Source: Mesobacillus maritimus
GTDB taxonomy: Bacteria > Bacillota > Bacilli > Bacillales > Cytobacillaceae
Direction of reading: 5' to 3'
Length of the DNA: 64,000 bases
NCBI RefSeq assembly: GCF_023715205.1
Contig: NZ_JAMBNR010000006.1
Coordinates: forward strand, 213,815-277,814
In this document: positions 25,617-35,094 of the stretch, one piece after another
How positions within the stretch are numbered: position 1 is the first letter of the stretch
Layout: the number at the start of each line of letters is the position of its first letter
Program-made: the position numbers and the translations under genes
The notes under the pieces: model-generated
Told to the model about the DNA's origin: nothing
What the model saw: only the letters and a program-made list of their open reading frames with translations
Database searches by the model: none

Positions 25617-26147
25617 ATGCCAGCATGTATGAGTTCAATGTTAGGAAATGAACCTGTGGAATTAAGTGAAGGCCTGCAGCAATTGAAAAATGAACATGTT
25701 TCATTGTTAAATAAATTGGAAGACTTGCTTACCCTTTGCGTAAAAATAGAAAACGAAGACCAGATTGTTGTTAACTTTATGAAACTCCGGCCAGCTGTAA
25801 TAGAGTTTTTCGAAGAGCTTGAACCACATTCAGAGAGAGAAGAAGGGGTTCTATTTGAAATGATGGGTACCTACATTGGTAGAGAAACTGGCCCAATTGC
25901 GGTAATGGAATATGAGCATGACCGAGCGAAATCCCTGATTGGAGTCTTCTTAGAAAATACAAAGAACGATCTGGAAACATATGATACAAAAAAAATGAAG
26001 CAAGATACCGCACTTGTGAAAGAAGCACAATACACATTAGTTGATCATTTCTCAAAGGAAGAGAAAGTGCTTTTTCCTATGGCAGAAAGAATGTTATCTA
26101 CTAAAGAAAAACAAGACTTAAAGACAAGACTCAGTAAGATCAATTAA
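25617..26147 (+). CDS. Hemerythrin/HHE domain protein
   Basis: The 176-aa soluble four-helix protein has spaced His/Glu iron ligands: NEHVSLL, EPHSEREE, YEHDRAK and VDHFSKEEKVLFP. This is the order seen in HHE cation-binding domains, which hold a non-heme di-iron centre. Such proteins sense or store O2 or repair nitrosative damage to Fe-S centres. The protein begins MPACMSSM, with two methionines near a cysteine. The SD AAAAAGGGGAA is adequate. Monocistronic with a strong terminator. The exact role is unknown. Confidence 0.85.
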   Translation: MPACMSSMLGNEPVELSEGLQQLKNEHVSLLNKLEDLLTLCVKIENEDQIVVNFMKLRPAVIEFFEELEPHSEREEGVLFEMMGTYIGRETGPIAVMEYEHDRAKSLIGVFLENTKNDLETYDTKKMKQDTALVKEAQYTLVDHFSKEEKVLFPMAERMLSTKEKQDLKTRLSKIN

Positions 26148-26150
26148 AGC

Positions 26151-26189
26151 AAAAAGCGAAAAAGAGCTGAGTCTCTTTTTCGCTTTTTT
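26151..26189 (+). terminator. Terminator of the hemerythrin gene
   Basis: A 16-bp stem, AAAAAGCGAAAAAGAG / CTCTTTTTCGCTTTTT, with a 6-nt loop. Repeat copy D starts 6 nt after it. Confidence 0.92.
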
Positions 26190-26194
26190 ATTTA

Positions 26195-26260
26195 GGCTCT
26201 TTTCATAAACTTTGTTGCTTCTGTAAAAAATACAACTGAATGTGCAATTTAATTTTGCCA
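26195..26260 (+). repeat. Dispersed MITE-like repeat, copy D (left-end remnant)
   Basis: GGCTCTTTTCATAAACTTTG followed by TTGCTTCTG matches the left end of the element. The remainder has decayed beyond recognition. It is again placed directly after a terminator. Confidence 0.45.
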
Positions 26261-26313
26261 AATACCTTATTTAAGATATTAGTAAAGGTAGCTAACCCCC
26301 TTGTCCATCCATT

Positions 26314-27546
26314 TTATTTGTAGAAGGATTGTAGTCTTTTGTCAGATGGGAGAAATAGAGTAAACATCCCTAGTAATGGAAGTAAACCAATGATCATGAT
26401 AGTCTGCGGCATTCCTATTAAATCAGCCAAAGAACCTATTCCTACTGATCCAACAGCCCCCATACCGAATGCCAGACCGACAGTTAATCCAGCCATTGTC
26501 CCAATCTTCCCAGGAACTAGTTCCTGCGCATAAACAACCGTTACTGAAAAACTTAACATTAAAATAAAACCGATGATCGTAATCATCACAAATGCTAGAC
26601 CGGTAGGGACAAATGGAAGTAAGATTGATAGCGGTGCGGTTCCAAGCATGGATGAAAAGATGATATTTTTTTTGCCGAAACGATCTGCAAGTGGTCCGCC
26701 GAAAAAAGTTCCAATTGCGCCAGCGACAAGGAAAGCGAATAGAAAGATTTGTGCTTCCTTGATGGAGAGCCCATATTTGTCAATGGCGAAGAATGAATAA
26801 TAATTGGTAATGCCGGATATATACCAGGATCTCGCGAAAATTAAAAATAGTATTAAAACTAGAGCCCGTTTAATAGATTTGGAAGCAGTGTGGTTAACAG
26901 GCTTTACTCTTTGGAGTTTCTTTCCTGACCGTTGCTGCTCGTTTAGATTATTTGAATACCATAAGGCAATATAATAAAGAAAACCAACGGCAACCGCTGC
27001 AACTAAACCAAACCAAGCAGCTCCTTTTTGGCCTAAAGGGACGAGGACGAGTGCAGTGATGAGAGGAGCTAGCGCTTGACCTGTATTTCCGCCAACCTGA
27101 TATATCGATTGTGCTAATCCGCGGCGTGGTCCAGCAGCCATATAGGCAACGCGGGATCCCTCAGGATGAAAAACAGCAGAACCGAACCCCATTAGTAGGA
27201 CAGAACCGATGATCCACTCATAGCTTGGAGCGAAAGATAGTCCCAAAATGCCAATGAAGGTGAAACTTAGACCAATCGGTAATGCGAATGGCATCGGCTT
27301 TTTATCCGCCATTATCCCGATAACAGGTTGAAGAATGGAGGAGACAATATTTAACGAAAAAGCAATGAATCCAAGCTGAGTAAATGAAAGTCCCATAGAT
27401 TTTTCGAGCACTGGAAACATTGCCGGAATGACTGCTTGTAAAGAGTCATTTAACAAGTGACATAAACCAATAATAAACAAAATTTTATAAGTTGTTGTTT
27501 TTTGCTTTTGTTGAATAGGCTGAATAACTGCAGCACTTTGACCCAA
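26314..27546 (-). CDS. MFS transporter, Fsr (fosmidomycin resistance)-like
   Basis: A 12-helix major facilitator of 410 aa. The N-terminal HLLNDSLQAVIPAMFP and the GFGSAVFHPEGSRVA segment with its conserved His are typical of the Fsr/fosmidomycin-resistance branch, so proton-driven export of a small anionic or drug-like compound is likely. The GxxADRFG loop motif is present as GPLADRFGKKN. It is divergent from an MhqR-like repressor 195 bp away, which could control it. Substrate not known. Confidence 0.83.
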   Translation of the reverse strand: MGQSAAVIQPIQQKQKTTTYKILFIIGLCHLLNDSLQAVIPAMFPVLEKSMGLSFTQLGFIAFSLNIVSSILQPVIGIMADKKPMPFALPIGLSFTFIGILGLSFAPSYEWIIGSVLLMGFGSAVFHPEGSRVAYMAAGPRRGLAQSIYQVGGNTGQALAPLITALVLVPLGQKGAAWFGLVAAVAVGFLYYIALWYSNNLNEQQRSGKKLQRVKPVNHTASKSIKRALVLILFLIFARSWYISGITNYYSFFAIDKYGLSIKEAQIFLFAFLVAGAIGTFFGGPLADRFGKKNIIFSSMLGTAPLSILLPFVPTGLAFVMITIIGFILMLSFSVTVVYAQELVPGKIGTMAGLTVGLAFGMGAVGSVGIGSLADLIGMPQTIMIIGLLPLLGMFTLFLPSDKRLQSFYK

Positions 27547-27740
27547 ACCAATCGCCTTCTTTTTATTAGATTCAATGTTATCTTACCAAAATTTCAGTAT
27601 GTTTGGAGAGGGATTTTCAGACTTTATAGGGTTTCAAGGAGGGCAAAGTAAATTCTCTGAAAAGAAACAAATAGGACAAATGATGTTAAATGCTGGATTT
27701 TCGTTTATAATTTAACTATCAATTGAAACAAAGGAATGAA

Positions 27741-28187
27741 ATGCAGATGAAAGAAGAACAAATCAATCAGTCTTTAAAATTGTTTATCGTCCTGTCTAGA
27801 GCGTTTAGGGCTATAAATGAGGAAGTAAATAAAGTTATTCAGCAAAAGGGGCTGAACCCCACGGAATTTGCTGTTCTGGAATTGCTTTACCACAAAGGAG
27901 ATCAGCCATTGCAACAAATTGGTGGGAAGATTCTACTGGCAAGTGGGAGTATAACTTATGTGGTCGATAAACTAGAACAAAAAGGTTATTTGAGAAGGAA
28001 TGGCTGTCCAAAAGACCGAAGAGTAACCTATGCTCAAATTACTGAAGAGGGCAGAGCATTTATTGAAGAGATTTTCCCAGAACATAGTCAGCGAATTAAC
28101 GATCTTATGTCTGTGCTAAATACTGAAGAAAAACAAACTGCCATCGATCTATTGAAAAAACTAGGATTATCTTTGGGAAAGTATTAG
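27741..28187 (+). CDS. mhqR: MarR-family regulator, MhqR-like
   Basis: This dimeric winged-helix repressor has 148 aa from ATG 27741 (AAAGG 6 nt upstream; the frame is open back to a TTG at 27723). LNPTEFAVLELLYHKGDQPLQQIG and SGSITYVVDKLEQKGYLRR form the HTH and are close to what I recall of B. subtilis MhqR (YkvE), which senses quinones and catechols. The wing CPKDRRVTYAQIT is intact. It is divergent from the Fsr-like pump. A TATAAT at 27706 is a candidate -10. If MhqR-like, thiol- or quinone-responsive detoxification genes elsewhere may be targets. Confidence 0.72.
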   Translation: MQMKEEQINQSLKLFIVLSRAFRAINEEVNKVIQQKGLNPTEFAVLELLYHKGDQPLQQIGGKILLASGSITYVVDKLEQKGYLRRNGCPKDRRVTYAQITEEGRAFIEEIFPEHSQRINDLMSVLNTEEKQTAIDLLKKLGLSLGKY

Positions 28188-28252
28188 TTCGGCTACCCTG
28201 AATAACCTATTTTTCAGGAATGGATATTTATACAATTTAGGGAGGAAGTACA

Positions 28253-29947
28253 ATGAAGTTTGAAGAGTATACATATGAGCGGCCAAATTTTCCATTGTTT
28301 GAGCAGCGCTTTGAGGAAGCTTTAAATCAATTTAATAAATCAAGCTCAGCCGCTAAACAAGATGAAGCGATGAAAATTATTAATACTTTACGGAATGAAA
28401 TGGATACGATGTTTAATCTATGTTATATTCGTCACTCCGTCGACACCAATGATGAATTTTATAAAGAGGAGCAAGATTTTCTAGATGAACTGGCTCCACA
28501 AGTAGAAGGATTAGTGACTAAATATTATGAAGCGCTCGTACAGTCTCCTTTCCGGAAAGAGTTGGAAGATAGATGGGGGAAACAATTATTTGCCCTTGCA
28601 GAGGCTCAATTAAAAACATTTCATCCTGAAATTGTTCCACTGCTGCAAAAAGAGAATAAACTATCAACGGAGTATACAAAGCTTGTTGCATCAGCAAAAA
28701 TCGAATTTGAGGGAGAAGAACGGACCCTTGCTCAATTAGAACCTTTTGCACAATCGAAAGACCGAAAAATGCGCAAGAAAGCAAGTGAAGCGAGGTTTGG
28801 TTTTTTTGCTGACCATGAAAAGGAATTTGATTCTATTTACGATGAACTAGTGAAAGTACGAACGGAAATTGCGACAAAGTTAGGTTATCCAAACTTTGTA
28901 GAACTAGCATATAATCGAATGTACCGCACGGACTACAATGCAGAAATGGTAGCTAATTTTAGAAAACAGGTAGAGGAATACATTGTTCCAATTGCGACAA
29001 AGTTAAAGAAGCGCCAACAAGATCGAATTGGGGTTGACCGGTTAACGTACTATGATGAGCCGTTTAACTTTCAAACAGGAAACCCGGCACCAAAAGGCGA
29101 TCCAGAATGGATTGTAAATAATGGTCAAAAAATGTACGATGATCTATCTCCTGAAACAGGGAAATTCTTTTCCTTCATGGTAGAGAATCATCTAATGGAC
29201 CTCGTTGCTAAAAAAGGAAAAGCGGGTGGGGGTTACTGTACTTTTATTGAGGATTATAAAGTTCCGTTTATTTTTTCAAATTTTAATGGGACTTCAGGGG
29301 ATATTGACGTGCTTACCCATGAGGCTGGGCACGCGTTTCAGGTTTACTCTAGTCGCCATTTTGAGATCCCAGAATACTATTGGCCAACTTATGAGGCATG
29401 TGAAATTCATTCTATGAGTATGGAATTCTTCACTTGGCCGTGGATGAACTTATTCTTTAAGGAAGAAACAGATAAATATAAATTTGCTCACCTAAGCGAC
29501 GCACTTCTCTTCTTGCCTTACGGTGTTTCCGTCGATGAGTTCCAACATTGGGTATATGAAAATCCAAATGCTACACCAGAAGAACGCAAGCAACAATGGC
29601 GAGCAATTGAGAAAAAATACATGCCACATAAAGATTATGACGGATATGCGTATTTAGAAAATGGTGGATTCTGGCAGAAGCAGGGACATATTTATAATTC
29701 ACCATTTTATTATATCGATTATACTTTAGCGCAAATTTGTGCATTCCAATTTTGGAAACGATCCCGGGAGAACCACGAAGAGGCCTGGGAAGATTATCTG
29801 AAATTATGTAAGCTTGGTGGCAGCATGCCATTTACTGAACTTGTAAAAGAGGCGAATTTAATCTCTCCATTCGATGACGGGTGCGTTCGTTCTGTTGTAA
29901 GTGAAATTGAAGAGTGGCTAAATTCCGTAGACGATAAAAAGTTATAG
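28253..29947 (+). CDS. pepF: Oligoendopeptidase F (M3 family)
   Basis: A cytoplasmic zinc metallopeptidase that degrades short peptides. The 564-aa protein has the HEAGH zinc motif (His356, Glu357, His360) and the third ligand Glu384 in EACEIHSMSMEFF. It also has the FSNFNGTSGDIDVL block before the active site and the C-terminal GGSMPFTELVKEA stretch. Strong SD AGGGAGGAAG. Monocistronic; its terminator is shared in convergence with clpE. Confidence 0.93.
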   Translation: MKFEEYTYERPNFPLFEQRFEEALNQFNKSSSAAKQDEAMKIINTLRNEMDTMFNLCYIRHSVDTNDEFYKEEQDFLDELAPQVEGLVTKYYEALVQSPFRKELEDRWGKQLFALAEAQLKTFHPEIVPLLQKENKLSTEYTKLVASAKIEFEGEERTLAQLEPFAQSKDRKMRKKASEARFGFFADHEKEFDSIYDELVKVRTEIATKLGYPNFVELAYNRMYRTDYNAEMVANFRKQVEEYIVPIATKLKKRQQDRIGVDRLTYYDEPFNFQTGNPAPKGDPEWIVNNGQKMYDDLSPETGKFFSFMVENHLMDLVAKKGKAGGGYCTFIEDYKVPFIFSNFNGTSGDIDVLTHEAGHAFQVYSSRHFEIPEYYWPTYEACEIHSMSMEFFTWPWMNLFFKEETDKYKFAHLSDALLFLPYGVSVDEFQHWVYENPNATPEERKQQWRAIEKKYMPHKDYDGYAYLENGGFWQKQGHIYNSPFYYIDYTLAQICAFQFWKRSRENHEEAWEDYLKLCKLGGSMPFTELVKEANLISPFDDGCVRSVVSEIEEWLNSVDDKKL

Positions 29948-29956
29948 TCAAAAAGC

Positions 29957-29992
29957 AAGCCCGGTCTCATATAGGAGACCGGGCTTTGTTTG
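29957..29992 (+). terminator. Terminator between pepF and clpE
   Basis: AAGCCCGGTCTC / GAGACCGGGCTT perfect 12-bp stem followed by TGTTTGTTATTT. The minus-strand tail is A/C-rich upstream of TTTTTG, so it may work both ways. Confidence 0.9.
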
Positions 29993-32146
29993 TTATTTCT
30001 TGCGAATGATAATTTCATCATCTTTTAGATGTGCAATCAACTGAGTTGTTTCAGGTTCTTCTAGAATATAGTCTGCAAGTTTATCCTCCAATTGTTCCTG
30101 AATAACACGGCGAAGTGGGCGAGCACCAAATGCCGGATGGTAACCGAGTTCTGTGAGTTTTTCTTTTACCTCAGCGGTTACTTCAAGCTGGATGGCTTGT
30201 TCTGATAATAATTCTGATAACTCAGCTAACATTAAATCGACAATTTTAAGAAGATGTTCTTTTTCTAGTGATTTAAATTCAATAATACTATCAAAACGGT
30301 TAAGAAATTCTGGCTTAAAGAAAGCTCCGAGTGAGTCCAAGATACTAGTTTCATTTGCAACATCGCTCTGGTCAAATCCAACCTTAATAGTTCTATGTCC
30401 GACACCCGCGTTACTTGTCATTATGATGACTGTATCTTTGAAGCTGACTGTACGACCTTGACTATCAGTTAATCGTCCATCCTCTAGGATTTGCAAGAAC
30501 ATATGTTGAACATCTGGATGTGCTTTTTCAATTTCGTCTAGTAAAAGAATGCTATAAGGGTTACGGCGGACTTTTTCAGTTAATTGTCCAGCTTCATCGT
30601 GACCAACATATCCTGGAGGAGAACCAATGATTTTAGACACGCTATGCTTCTCCATGTACTCACTCATATCAAGGCGAATCATCGCATCTTTTGTTCCGAA
30701 AAGTTCTTCAGCTAATGTTTTGGTTAACTCGGTTTTTCCTACACCAGTTGGACCGACAAATAAGAACGAACCAATCGGCCGATTTTTTGATTTCAAACCT
30801 GCACGACTACGTCGAATGGCTTTTGCTACTTTCTTTACGGCTTCATTTTGACCAATCACTTTTGCTGCAAGGTTGTTCTCTAAATGTTTCATTTTTCCTT
30901 GCTCGTCGGAATGCAGTTTACCAACTGGGATGCCTGTTTTCTTTTCAATCAGCTCTTGAATTTGTTCAATTGTGACTTCCGGGCGAACTTCTTTATGTTC
31001 AGCGTTTAATTCTTTTTCGAGGGTTGCTTCCTCGTCACGAAGTTTTGCTGCCTTTTCATAATCTTCCTGCGCTAGTGCCGCCTCTTTTTCCTTTACAATA
31101 GCAGAAAGTCTTTCTTCAATTTGATCTTTTCCAGCATAACCGGATTTTAGATTCAATTTAGAACCGGCTTCATCCATTAAATCAATCGCTTTATCTGGTA
31201 AGAAGCGATCTTGTATATAACGGTGTGACAGCTGTACACACGCTTTTAAGGCTTCTTCTGCATACGTTACTTCATGATATTGTTCGTATTTCGATTGGAT
31301 TCCTTTTAAGATTTCAATTGTTTTTTCTAAAGATGGTTCATGAACATGGACAGGCTGGAAACGACGCTCTAATGCAGGGTCCTTTTCAATTTGGCGGTAT
31401 TCTTTTAAGGTTGTAGCCCCGATGACTTGAAGTTCGCCACGTGCTAGTACAGGTTTTAAAATATTACCTGCATCCATTGAACCTTCAGCTGAACCTGCAC
31501 CAACTAGTAAATGAATTTCATCAATAAATAAAATAATATTTTTGCGTTGTTGCAGTTCTTGAATCAACTGTTTAATTCTTTCTTCAAATTGTCCACGAAT
31601 CCCAGTATTAGCCACAAGAGAAGCAACATCTAGTAAATAAACTTCTTTGTTTTTAAGTTTGTTTGGTACCTCCCCCTCGGCAATTTTTAACGCAAAGCCC
31701 TCGGCAATGGCTGTTTTTCCTACACCAGGTTCTCCAATTAACACGGGATTGTTTTTATTTCGTCGATTTAAAATTTCAATAACCCGTTCAACTTCTTCAT
31801 CTCGACCAATTACAGGATCGATTAGCCCTGCTTTAGCTGCATGAGTAAGATTTCGCCCAATTTGATCAATTAATCCATTTCCACCACTAGCAGCTTTTGG
31901 TTCACTGTGTGGCTGGCCAGGAATTGGGTTTGGAGAAGGACCAGAAAAAGCTTTAAAGATATCGGTTAAATCTTTGTTTGCGAAGTTTGAAAAACCAGAA
32001 AATCCACTTGAAGGAAAGGAAGCGCCAAGCTTTTCTCGTTCCTTTTGGTAGCAATCTTGGCAGAGCATTAAATGCTTTTGACTGCCATTGATATTTACCT
32101 TTAATTGAATGTTTGCTGAATTATTATGACAATGTTGACAAAGCAT
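29993..32146 (-). CDS. clpE: ATP-dependent Clp protease ATP-binding subunit ClpE
   Basis: This heat-inducible Hsp100 unfoldase pairs with ClpP. The 717-aa protein starts with the ClpE-specific zinc finger (Cys3, Cys6, Cys29, Cys32). A first AAA+ domain follows with Walker A GEPGVGKT (138-145), then a UVR-like coiled coil ([20 protein letters not shown], near 355), and a second AAA+ domain with [18 protein letters not shown]. Two CtsR operators cover its promoter, so repression by CtsR is expected. There is no N-domain of the ClpC type. Confidence 0.96.
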   Translation of the reverse strand: MLCQHCHNNSANIQLKVNINGSQKHLMLCQDCYQKEREKLGASFPSSGFSGFSNFANKDLTDIFKAFSGPSPNPIPGQPHSEPKAASGGNGLIDQIGRNLTHAAKAGLIDPVIGRDEEVERVIEILNRRNKNNPVLIGEPGVGKTAIAEGFALKIAEGEVPNKLKNKEVYLLDVASLVANTGIRGQFEERIKQLIQELQQRKNIILFIDEIHLLVGAGSAEGSMDAGNILKPVLARGELQVIGATTLKEYRQIEKDPALERRFQPVHVHEPSLEKTIEILKGIQSKYEQYHEVTYAEEALKACVQLSHRYIQDRFLPDKAIDLMDEAGSKLNLKSGYAGKDQIEERLSAIVKEKEAALAQEDYEKAAKLRDEEATLEKELNAEHKEVRPEVTIEQIQELIEKKTGIPVGKLHSDEQGKMKHLENNLAAKVIGQNEAVKKVAKAIRRSRAGLKSKNRPIGSFLFVGPTGVGKTELTKTLAEELFGTKDAMIRLDMSEYMEKHSVSKIIGSPPGYVGHDEAGQLTEKVRRNPYSILLLDEIEKAHPDVQHMFLQILEDGRLTDSQGRTVSFKDTVIIMTSNAGVGHRTIKVGFDQSDVANETSILDSLGAFFKPEFLNRFDSIIEFKSLEKEHLLKIVDLMLAELSELLSEQAIQLEVTAEVKEKLTELGYHPAFGARPLRRVIQEQLEDKLADYILEEPETTQLIAHLKDDEIIIRKK

Positions 32147-32190
32147 TTAAATTCCTCCTTAAATAATGTTTAAAAATACTAAGTCCTGAC

Positions 32191-32214
32191 TTTGACTAAC
32201 TTTGACCTTTGACT
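32191..32214 (-). promoter_or_regulatory. CtsR operator 2 of clpE (plus extra heptad)
   Basis: The minus strand reads GGTCAAA-GTT-AGTCAAA, the CtsR tandem heptad with a 3-nt spacer. A third heptad, AGTCAAA, abuts it upstream. It lies just downstream of the -10, over the transcription start. Confidence 0.8.
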
Positions 32215-32216
32215 AC

Positions 32217-32245
32217 ATTATAGTCTGACCTTTTTTGACTTTCAA
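32217..32245 (-). promoter_or_regulatory. Sigma-A promoter of clpE
   Basis: TTGAAA (32245-32240), 17 nt, TATAAT (32222-32217) on the minus strand. The start point would be about 65 nt before the clpE ATG. Confidence 0.8.
32224..32240 (-). promoter_or_regulatory. CtsR operator 1 of clpE
   Basis: AGTCAAA-AAA-GGTCAGA on the minus strand, filling the -35/-10 spacer. One mismatch to the heptad consensus. Confidence 0.75.
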
Positions 32246-32275
32246 GAGGTTTGCTTATGAAAAATTTTGCCAAAA

Positions 32276-32456
32276 GGCTCTTATCTAAAAACTTTGTTTT
32301 TAGATATAAAGAGAAAAAAATTAGCTGTGTTTTCACTGGACAGTAGCTTTAAATCAGGAGAAAAAGAGCTAGTAATCATAGTATGAACTCACAAAATGGC
32401 TTATCGTACGTTAAAATCGGCTTTTGGATTTTAACAACAATTTTACGAAAATAGCC
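32276..32456 (+). repeat. Dispersed MITE-like repeat, copy E
   Basis: GGCTCTTATCTAAAAACTTTG at the left. It has the central GAAAAAGAGCT partner of the left arm, a perfect hairpin GTTAAAATC-GGCTTTTG-GATTTTAAC, and the right end TTTACGAAAATAGCC. It sits between the clpE promoter (31 bp away) and ykvI. Confidence 0.72.
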
Positions 32457-32535
32457 TTCTAAAAAGAACGGGGGATAAAAAAGCTTGTCATGGTTTGTCT
32501 CTACGCTCATATATTGAAAACAAGGAGGGAGTTGT

Positions 32536-33594
32536 GTGAGGACAAACTGGGGAGCCGCGTTTCAAATTGCAGCCGTATATGTTGGAACGGTCGTTGGAGC
32601 CGGTTTTGCTACAGGTCGAGAGATTGTGGAATTCTTTTCACGTTTCGGCTTTATTGGGTTAATCGGAATCTTGATGAGTGGATATTTACTCATTTTTATG
32701 GGATCAAAATTAATGAGAATTGCGGCTCATATTGGAGCAAGTTCATATGAACAATTTAATGAATATTTATTTGGAAAATTATTTGGAGGAATTATAAATT
32801 TTATTATGTTATTTATGCTCCTAGGAGTGTGTGCGGTAATGCTTTCTGGAGCAGGGGCGGTCTTTCAAGAGCAATTGGGAATGTCTAAAAACATTGGGAT
32901 ATTGATTACAATCGCATTTTCCATTTTGGTCATGATTTTAGGAATCAAAGGATTGTTTGCTGTTAACTCCTTCGTTGTGCCTGCAATGATCGGTTTTAGC
33001 CTTATTTTAATGTACTTATCAATTAAACAACCTGGATTTGCAGAACAAGCGCTGTTTGTCCCAGCATCGGATGATGGGTGGAAATCTGTGGTCGCTCCGT
33101 TTACATATACAGCCTTTAATCTATCCCTTGCCCAGGCTGTCCTTGTACCTGTTGCGGCAGAAATAAAGGATGATCAAACGGTAAAGTGGGGAGGAATCCT
33201 CGGAGGGATTGCGCTAACACTGATTTTAATAATGAGTCACTTTACCTTAATCATGCTTCCAGGGCTTGAGACTTATGAAATTCCAATGGCTACAATTATG
33301 AAAAATCTCGCTCCGGGGCTATATTGGGTCTTTATCTTAATAATATATGGAGAAATTTTCACATCCGTTATTGGCAATATTTTTGGTTTAGAACGGCAGG
33401 TGAAAAAATACATCTCCGTTCCAAGTGTTAGCATTGTGATTGGGATCTTCTTTATCTGTTATTTAGTGAGTCAATTTGACTATAGTACGCTATTGTCTTA
33501 TTTATATCCGCTATTCGGTAATATAAGTCTGATTTTTATTATTCTTTTATGGATGAAACCTTTTAAGGCGAAGGGAAAAGTAAATAAAAAATAA
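32536..33594 (+). CDS. ykvI: YkvI-family membrane transporter
   Basis: The 352-aa protein has about ten helices and resembles APC-superfamily permeases. The first helix carries VGAGFATGREIVEFF, like the unwound GxGxxxG substrate site of that fold. Later helices contain AAEIKDDQTVKWGGILGG. It matches B. subtilis YkvI in type and location after clpE. The start is GTG 32536 with AAGGAGGG 8 nt upstream. Substrate unknown; an amino acid or other small nitrogenous solute is likely by family. Confidence 0.8.
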   Translation: MRTNWGAAFQIAAVYVGTVVGAGFATGREIVEFFSRFGFIGLIGILMSGYLLIFMGSKLMRIAAHIGASSYEQFNEYLFGKLFGGIINFIMLFMLLGVCAVMLSGAGAVFQEQLGMSKNIGILITIAFSILVMILGIKGLFAVNSFVVPAMIGFSLILMYLSIKQPGFAEQALFVPASDDGWKSVVAPFTYTAFNLSLAQAVLVPVAAEIKDDQTVKWGGILGGIALTLILIMSHFTLIMLPGLETYEIPMATIMKNLAPGLYWVFILIIYGEIFTSVIGNIFGLERQVKKYISVPSVSIVIGIFFICYLVSQFDYSTLLSYLYPLFGNISLIFIILLWMKPFKAKGKVNKK

Positions 33595-33595
33595 C

Positions 33596-33648
33596 AAAAC
33601 TCCGAGAAGAGGGAGGATAAAGTGTTCCTCTTTGCTCGGAGTTTTTTA
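33596..33648 (+). terminator. Terminator of ykvI
   Basis: AAAACTCCGAG / CTCGGAGTTTTTT outer stem with a GAGGA/TTCCTC inner helix. The A- and T-runs on both sides also serve the converging CPBP gene. Confidence 0.9.
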
Positions 33649-33655
33649 TGAGTTT

Positions 33656-34264
33656 TTATCTTAAGGGCAATAAGCCAAACATAAGTAAATCAAAAACAAT
33701 ATGAGAAATCACGACTAGTCGAATGCTTTTTTTCCAAGCGTATAAGGCTCCCCATACAAGACCTCCGGTTAGCGCAGCAATGAAGAGCACCCACTCACCA
33801 GAATAAATTTGAACAGATGCGTAGAGAAGCGTTGAAATGATAATGCTTGTTCGAGCACTTGTATAGCGATGTAGTTTTCTTTGGATAAATCCTCTCCAGA
33901 ATATCTCCTCTCCAGGACCTATAACCAGCAAGAGAACAATATAATGCCATACTGTTTCCGGAGAGAATAGTTTATATAATCTTGTGATTTGGATCTCTAA
34001 CGGCAAGTTTAAAACTCCAATCAGAGTATCCCCAAGCCAGAAGACTGCATATAGTATAACCCCGGTTATGATACCGAATAAGAGGTGAGATTTAGAAGAG
34101 TTTCTTTCTCCTGATTCATCAAGAATTGAATAACTAATTAATAAAAGCATAGCAGCGGTGAAGAAATACCAAAAGACTTTTTGCTGTTCGAAGGTTAAGA
34201 AGATGACTAGATGGGCTAGGAAAAAGCCTAAAACTAGACGCTTGTCAGAAATAACTCTTATCAT
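33656..34264 (-). CDS. CPBP-family intramembrane protease homologue
   Basis: This 202-aa protein has about six to seven helices and belongs to the CPBP (CAAX protease/Abi) family. Motif 1 is intact (GEEIFWRG: Glu119, Glu120, Arg124), as is the last motif (His188 to Asp192 in SHIVFD). The usual second motif FxxxH reads YASVQ (148-152), putting Gln where the catalytic His is expected. It may therefore be impaired or use a different geometry. It overlaps no other gene and shares its terminator region with ykvI. Substrate unknown. Confidence 0.8.
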   Translation of the reverse strand: MIRVISDKRLVLGFFLAHLVIFLTFEQQKVFWYFFTAAMLLLISYSILDESGERNSSKSHLLFGIITGVILYAVFWLGDTLIGVLNLPLEIQITRLYKLFSPETVWHYIVLLLVIGPGEEIFWRGFIQRKLHRYTSARTSIIISTLLYASVQIYSGEWVLFIAALTGGLVWGALYAWKKSIRLVVISHIVFDLLMFGLLPLR

Positions 34265-34374
34265 AAACAGAGACTCCTTTCATGCAAACATACATTATTG
34301 TAACAGATAATATGTTTTTATGTTTAAAAAGGAGTAGTTTTGGACTTTTCAGAAAAAGAGTTATATCTGCACAC

Positions 34375-34401
34375 AAAAAAAGTAGCGTTTGCTACTTTTT
34401 T
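34375..34401 (-). terminator. Terminator of ykvS
   Basis: AAAAAAAGTAGC / GCTACTTTTTT stem with a 4-nt loop, just after the ykvS stop in the minus direction. Confidence 0.8.
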
Positions 34402-34412
34402 AAGAATTCATA

Positions 34413-34604
34413 TCATTGAAGAGCTGTTTCTTTAATAATGGTATAATTTTTATGATTGATGACAGTTCTTTGATCTAGTTCAAGATCTCGGTAATTATCC
34501 ATATAGGTTAAATCTACAATTACGGAGTTCTCATTTACTTTCTCAACAATCCCTCGTAAACCTTCCCTGAATTCAATCACATTTCCCACCTGTGCTTTTT
34601 TCAA
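34413..34604 (-). CDS. ykvS: YkvS family protein (DUF2187)
   Basis: A 63-aa small beta-rich protein with the KOW-like core GNVIEFREGLRGIVEKVNEN, then SVIVDLTYMDNYRDLELDQRTVINHKNY. It is nearly the same as I recall for B. subtilis YkvS. The start is TTG at 34604 with AGGAG nine nt upstream. The fold suggests RNA or ribosome contact, but no function is established to my knowledge. Its place between ykvI and ptsHI matches the B. subtilis order. Confidence 0.85.
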   Translation of the reverse strand: MKKAQVGNVIEFREGLRGIVEKVNENSVIVDLTYMDNYRDLELDQRTVINHKNYTIIKETALQ

Positions 34605-34749
34605 AGAACTTCACTCCTATCTCTTGGTTCCGCAACAGTGAAATAGACAAAACAAGCATAAAGCTATAACGATTTTTATCTCAGATAATGATGCGGTTTC
34701 ATAATTATAATTACCATACCTAAAAATTGCCAGTTATTCAATATATTTT

Positions 34750-34763
34750 TGAAAACGTTTTTA
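34750..34763 (+). promoter_or_regulatory. cre-like site (weak)
   Basis: TGAAAACGTTTTTA differs from the CcpA consensus TGWAANCGNTNWCA only at the penultimate base. It lies 76 bp before the 64-aa ORF at 34839. Suggestive only. Confidence 0.3.
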
Positions 34764-34838
34764 TAAATGTGGCATTTATATAGACAATTAGAAATCATGT
34801 AGTATGATGTTGAAGGAAATGATGTCAGGAGTGATCGT

Positions 34839-35033
34839 ATGTCAGTTGAAGATATCAATGATATTTTAGACCGTTTAAAGAGTGGCGAATTAACTGAATA
34901 CCGTGTATTGAAAGCGGACTTCTTAGCATTTAGACAGGTTCTTGTAAATCGTAAGGACTTCAAAAATTTTCGAGGGATTGCACAGCGTGGTGGTGATGTA
35001 ATTTATCAATACCTGCAAACTCCAAGAAGTTAG
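34839..35033 (+). CDS. Small conserved-looking protein of unknown function
   Basis: The 64-aa soluble protein begins MSVEDINDILDRLKSGELTE and continues through a basic stretch, FRQVLVNRKDFKNFRGIAQRGG. It has a good SD (CAGGAGTGATCGT) and ATG and is predicted mostly helical. I do not recognise the family. B. subtilis has splA near ptsHI, but the sequence does not resemble it as I recall it. The basic centre might bind nucleic acid. It lies between divergent ykvS and ptsHI. Confidence 0.65.
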   Translation: MSVEDINDILDRLKSGELTEYRVLKADFLAFRQVLVNRKDFKNFRGIAQRGGDVIYQYLQTPRS

Positions 35034-35094
35034 AGAAACTACTAATAAGTTTGTCATTAATTGTCGGTTCGTGCAAAGTCCACATTGGGTGGAA

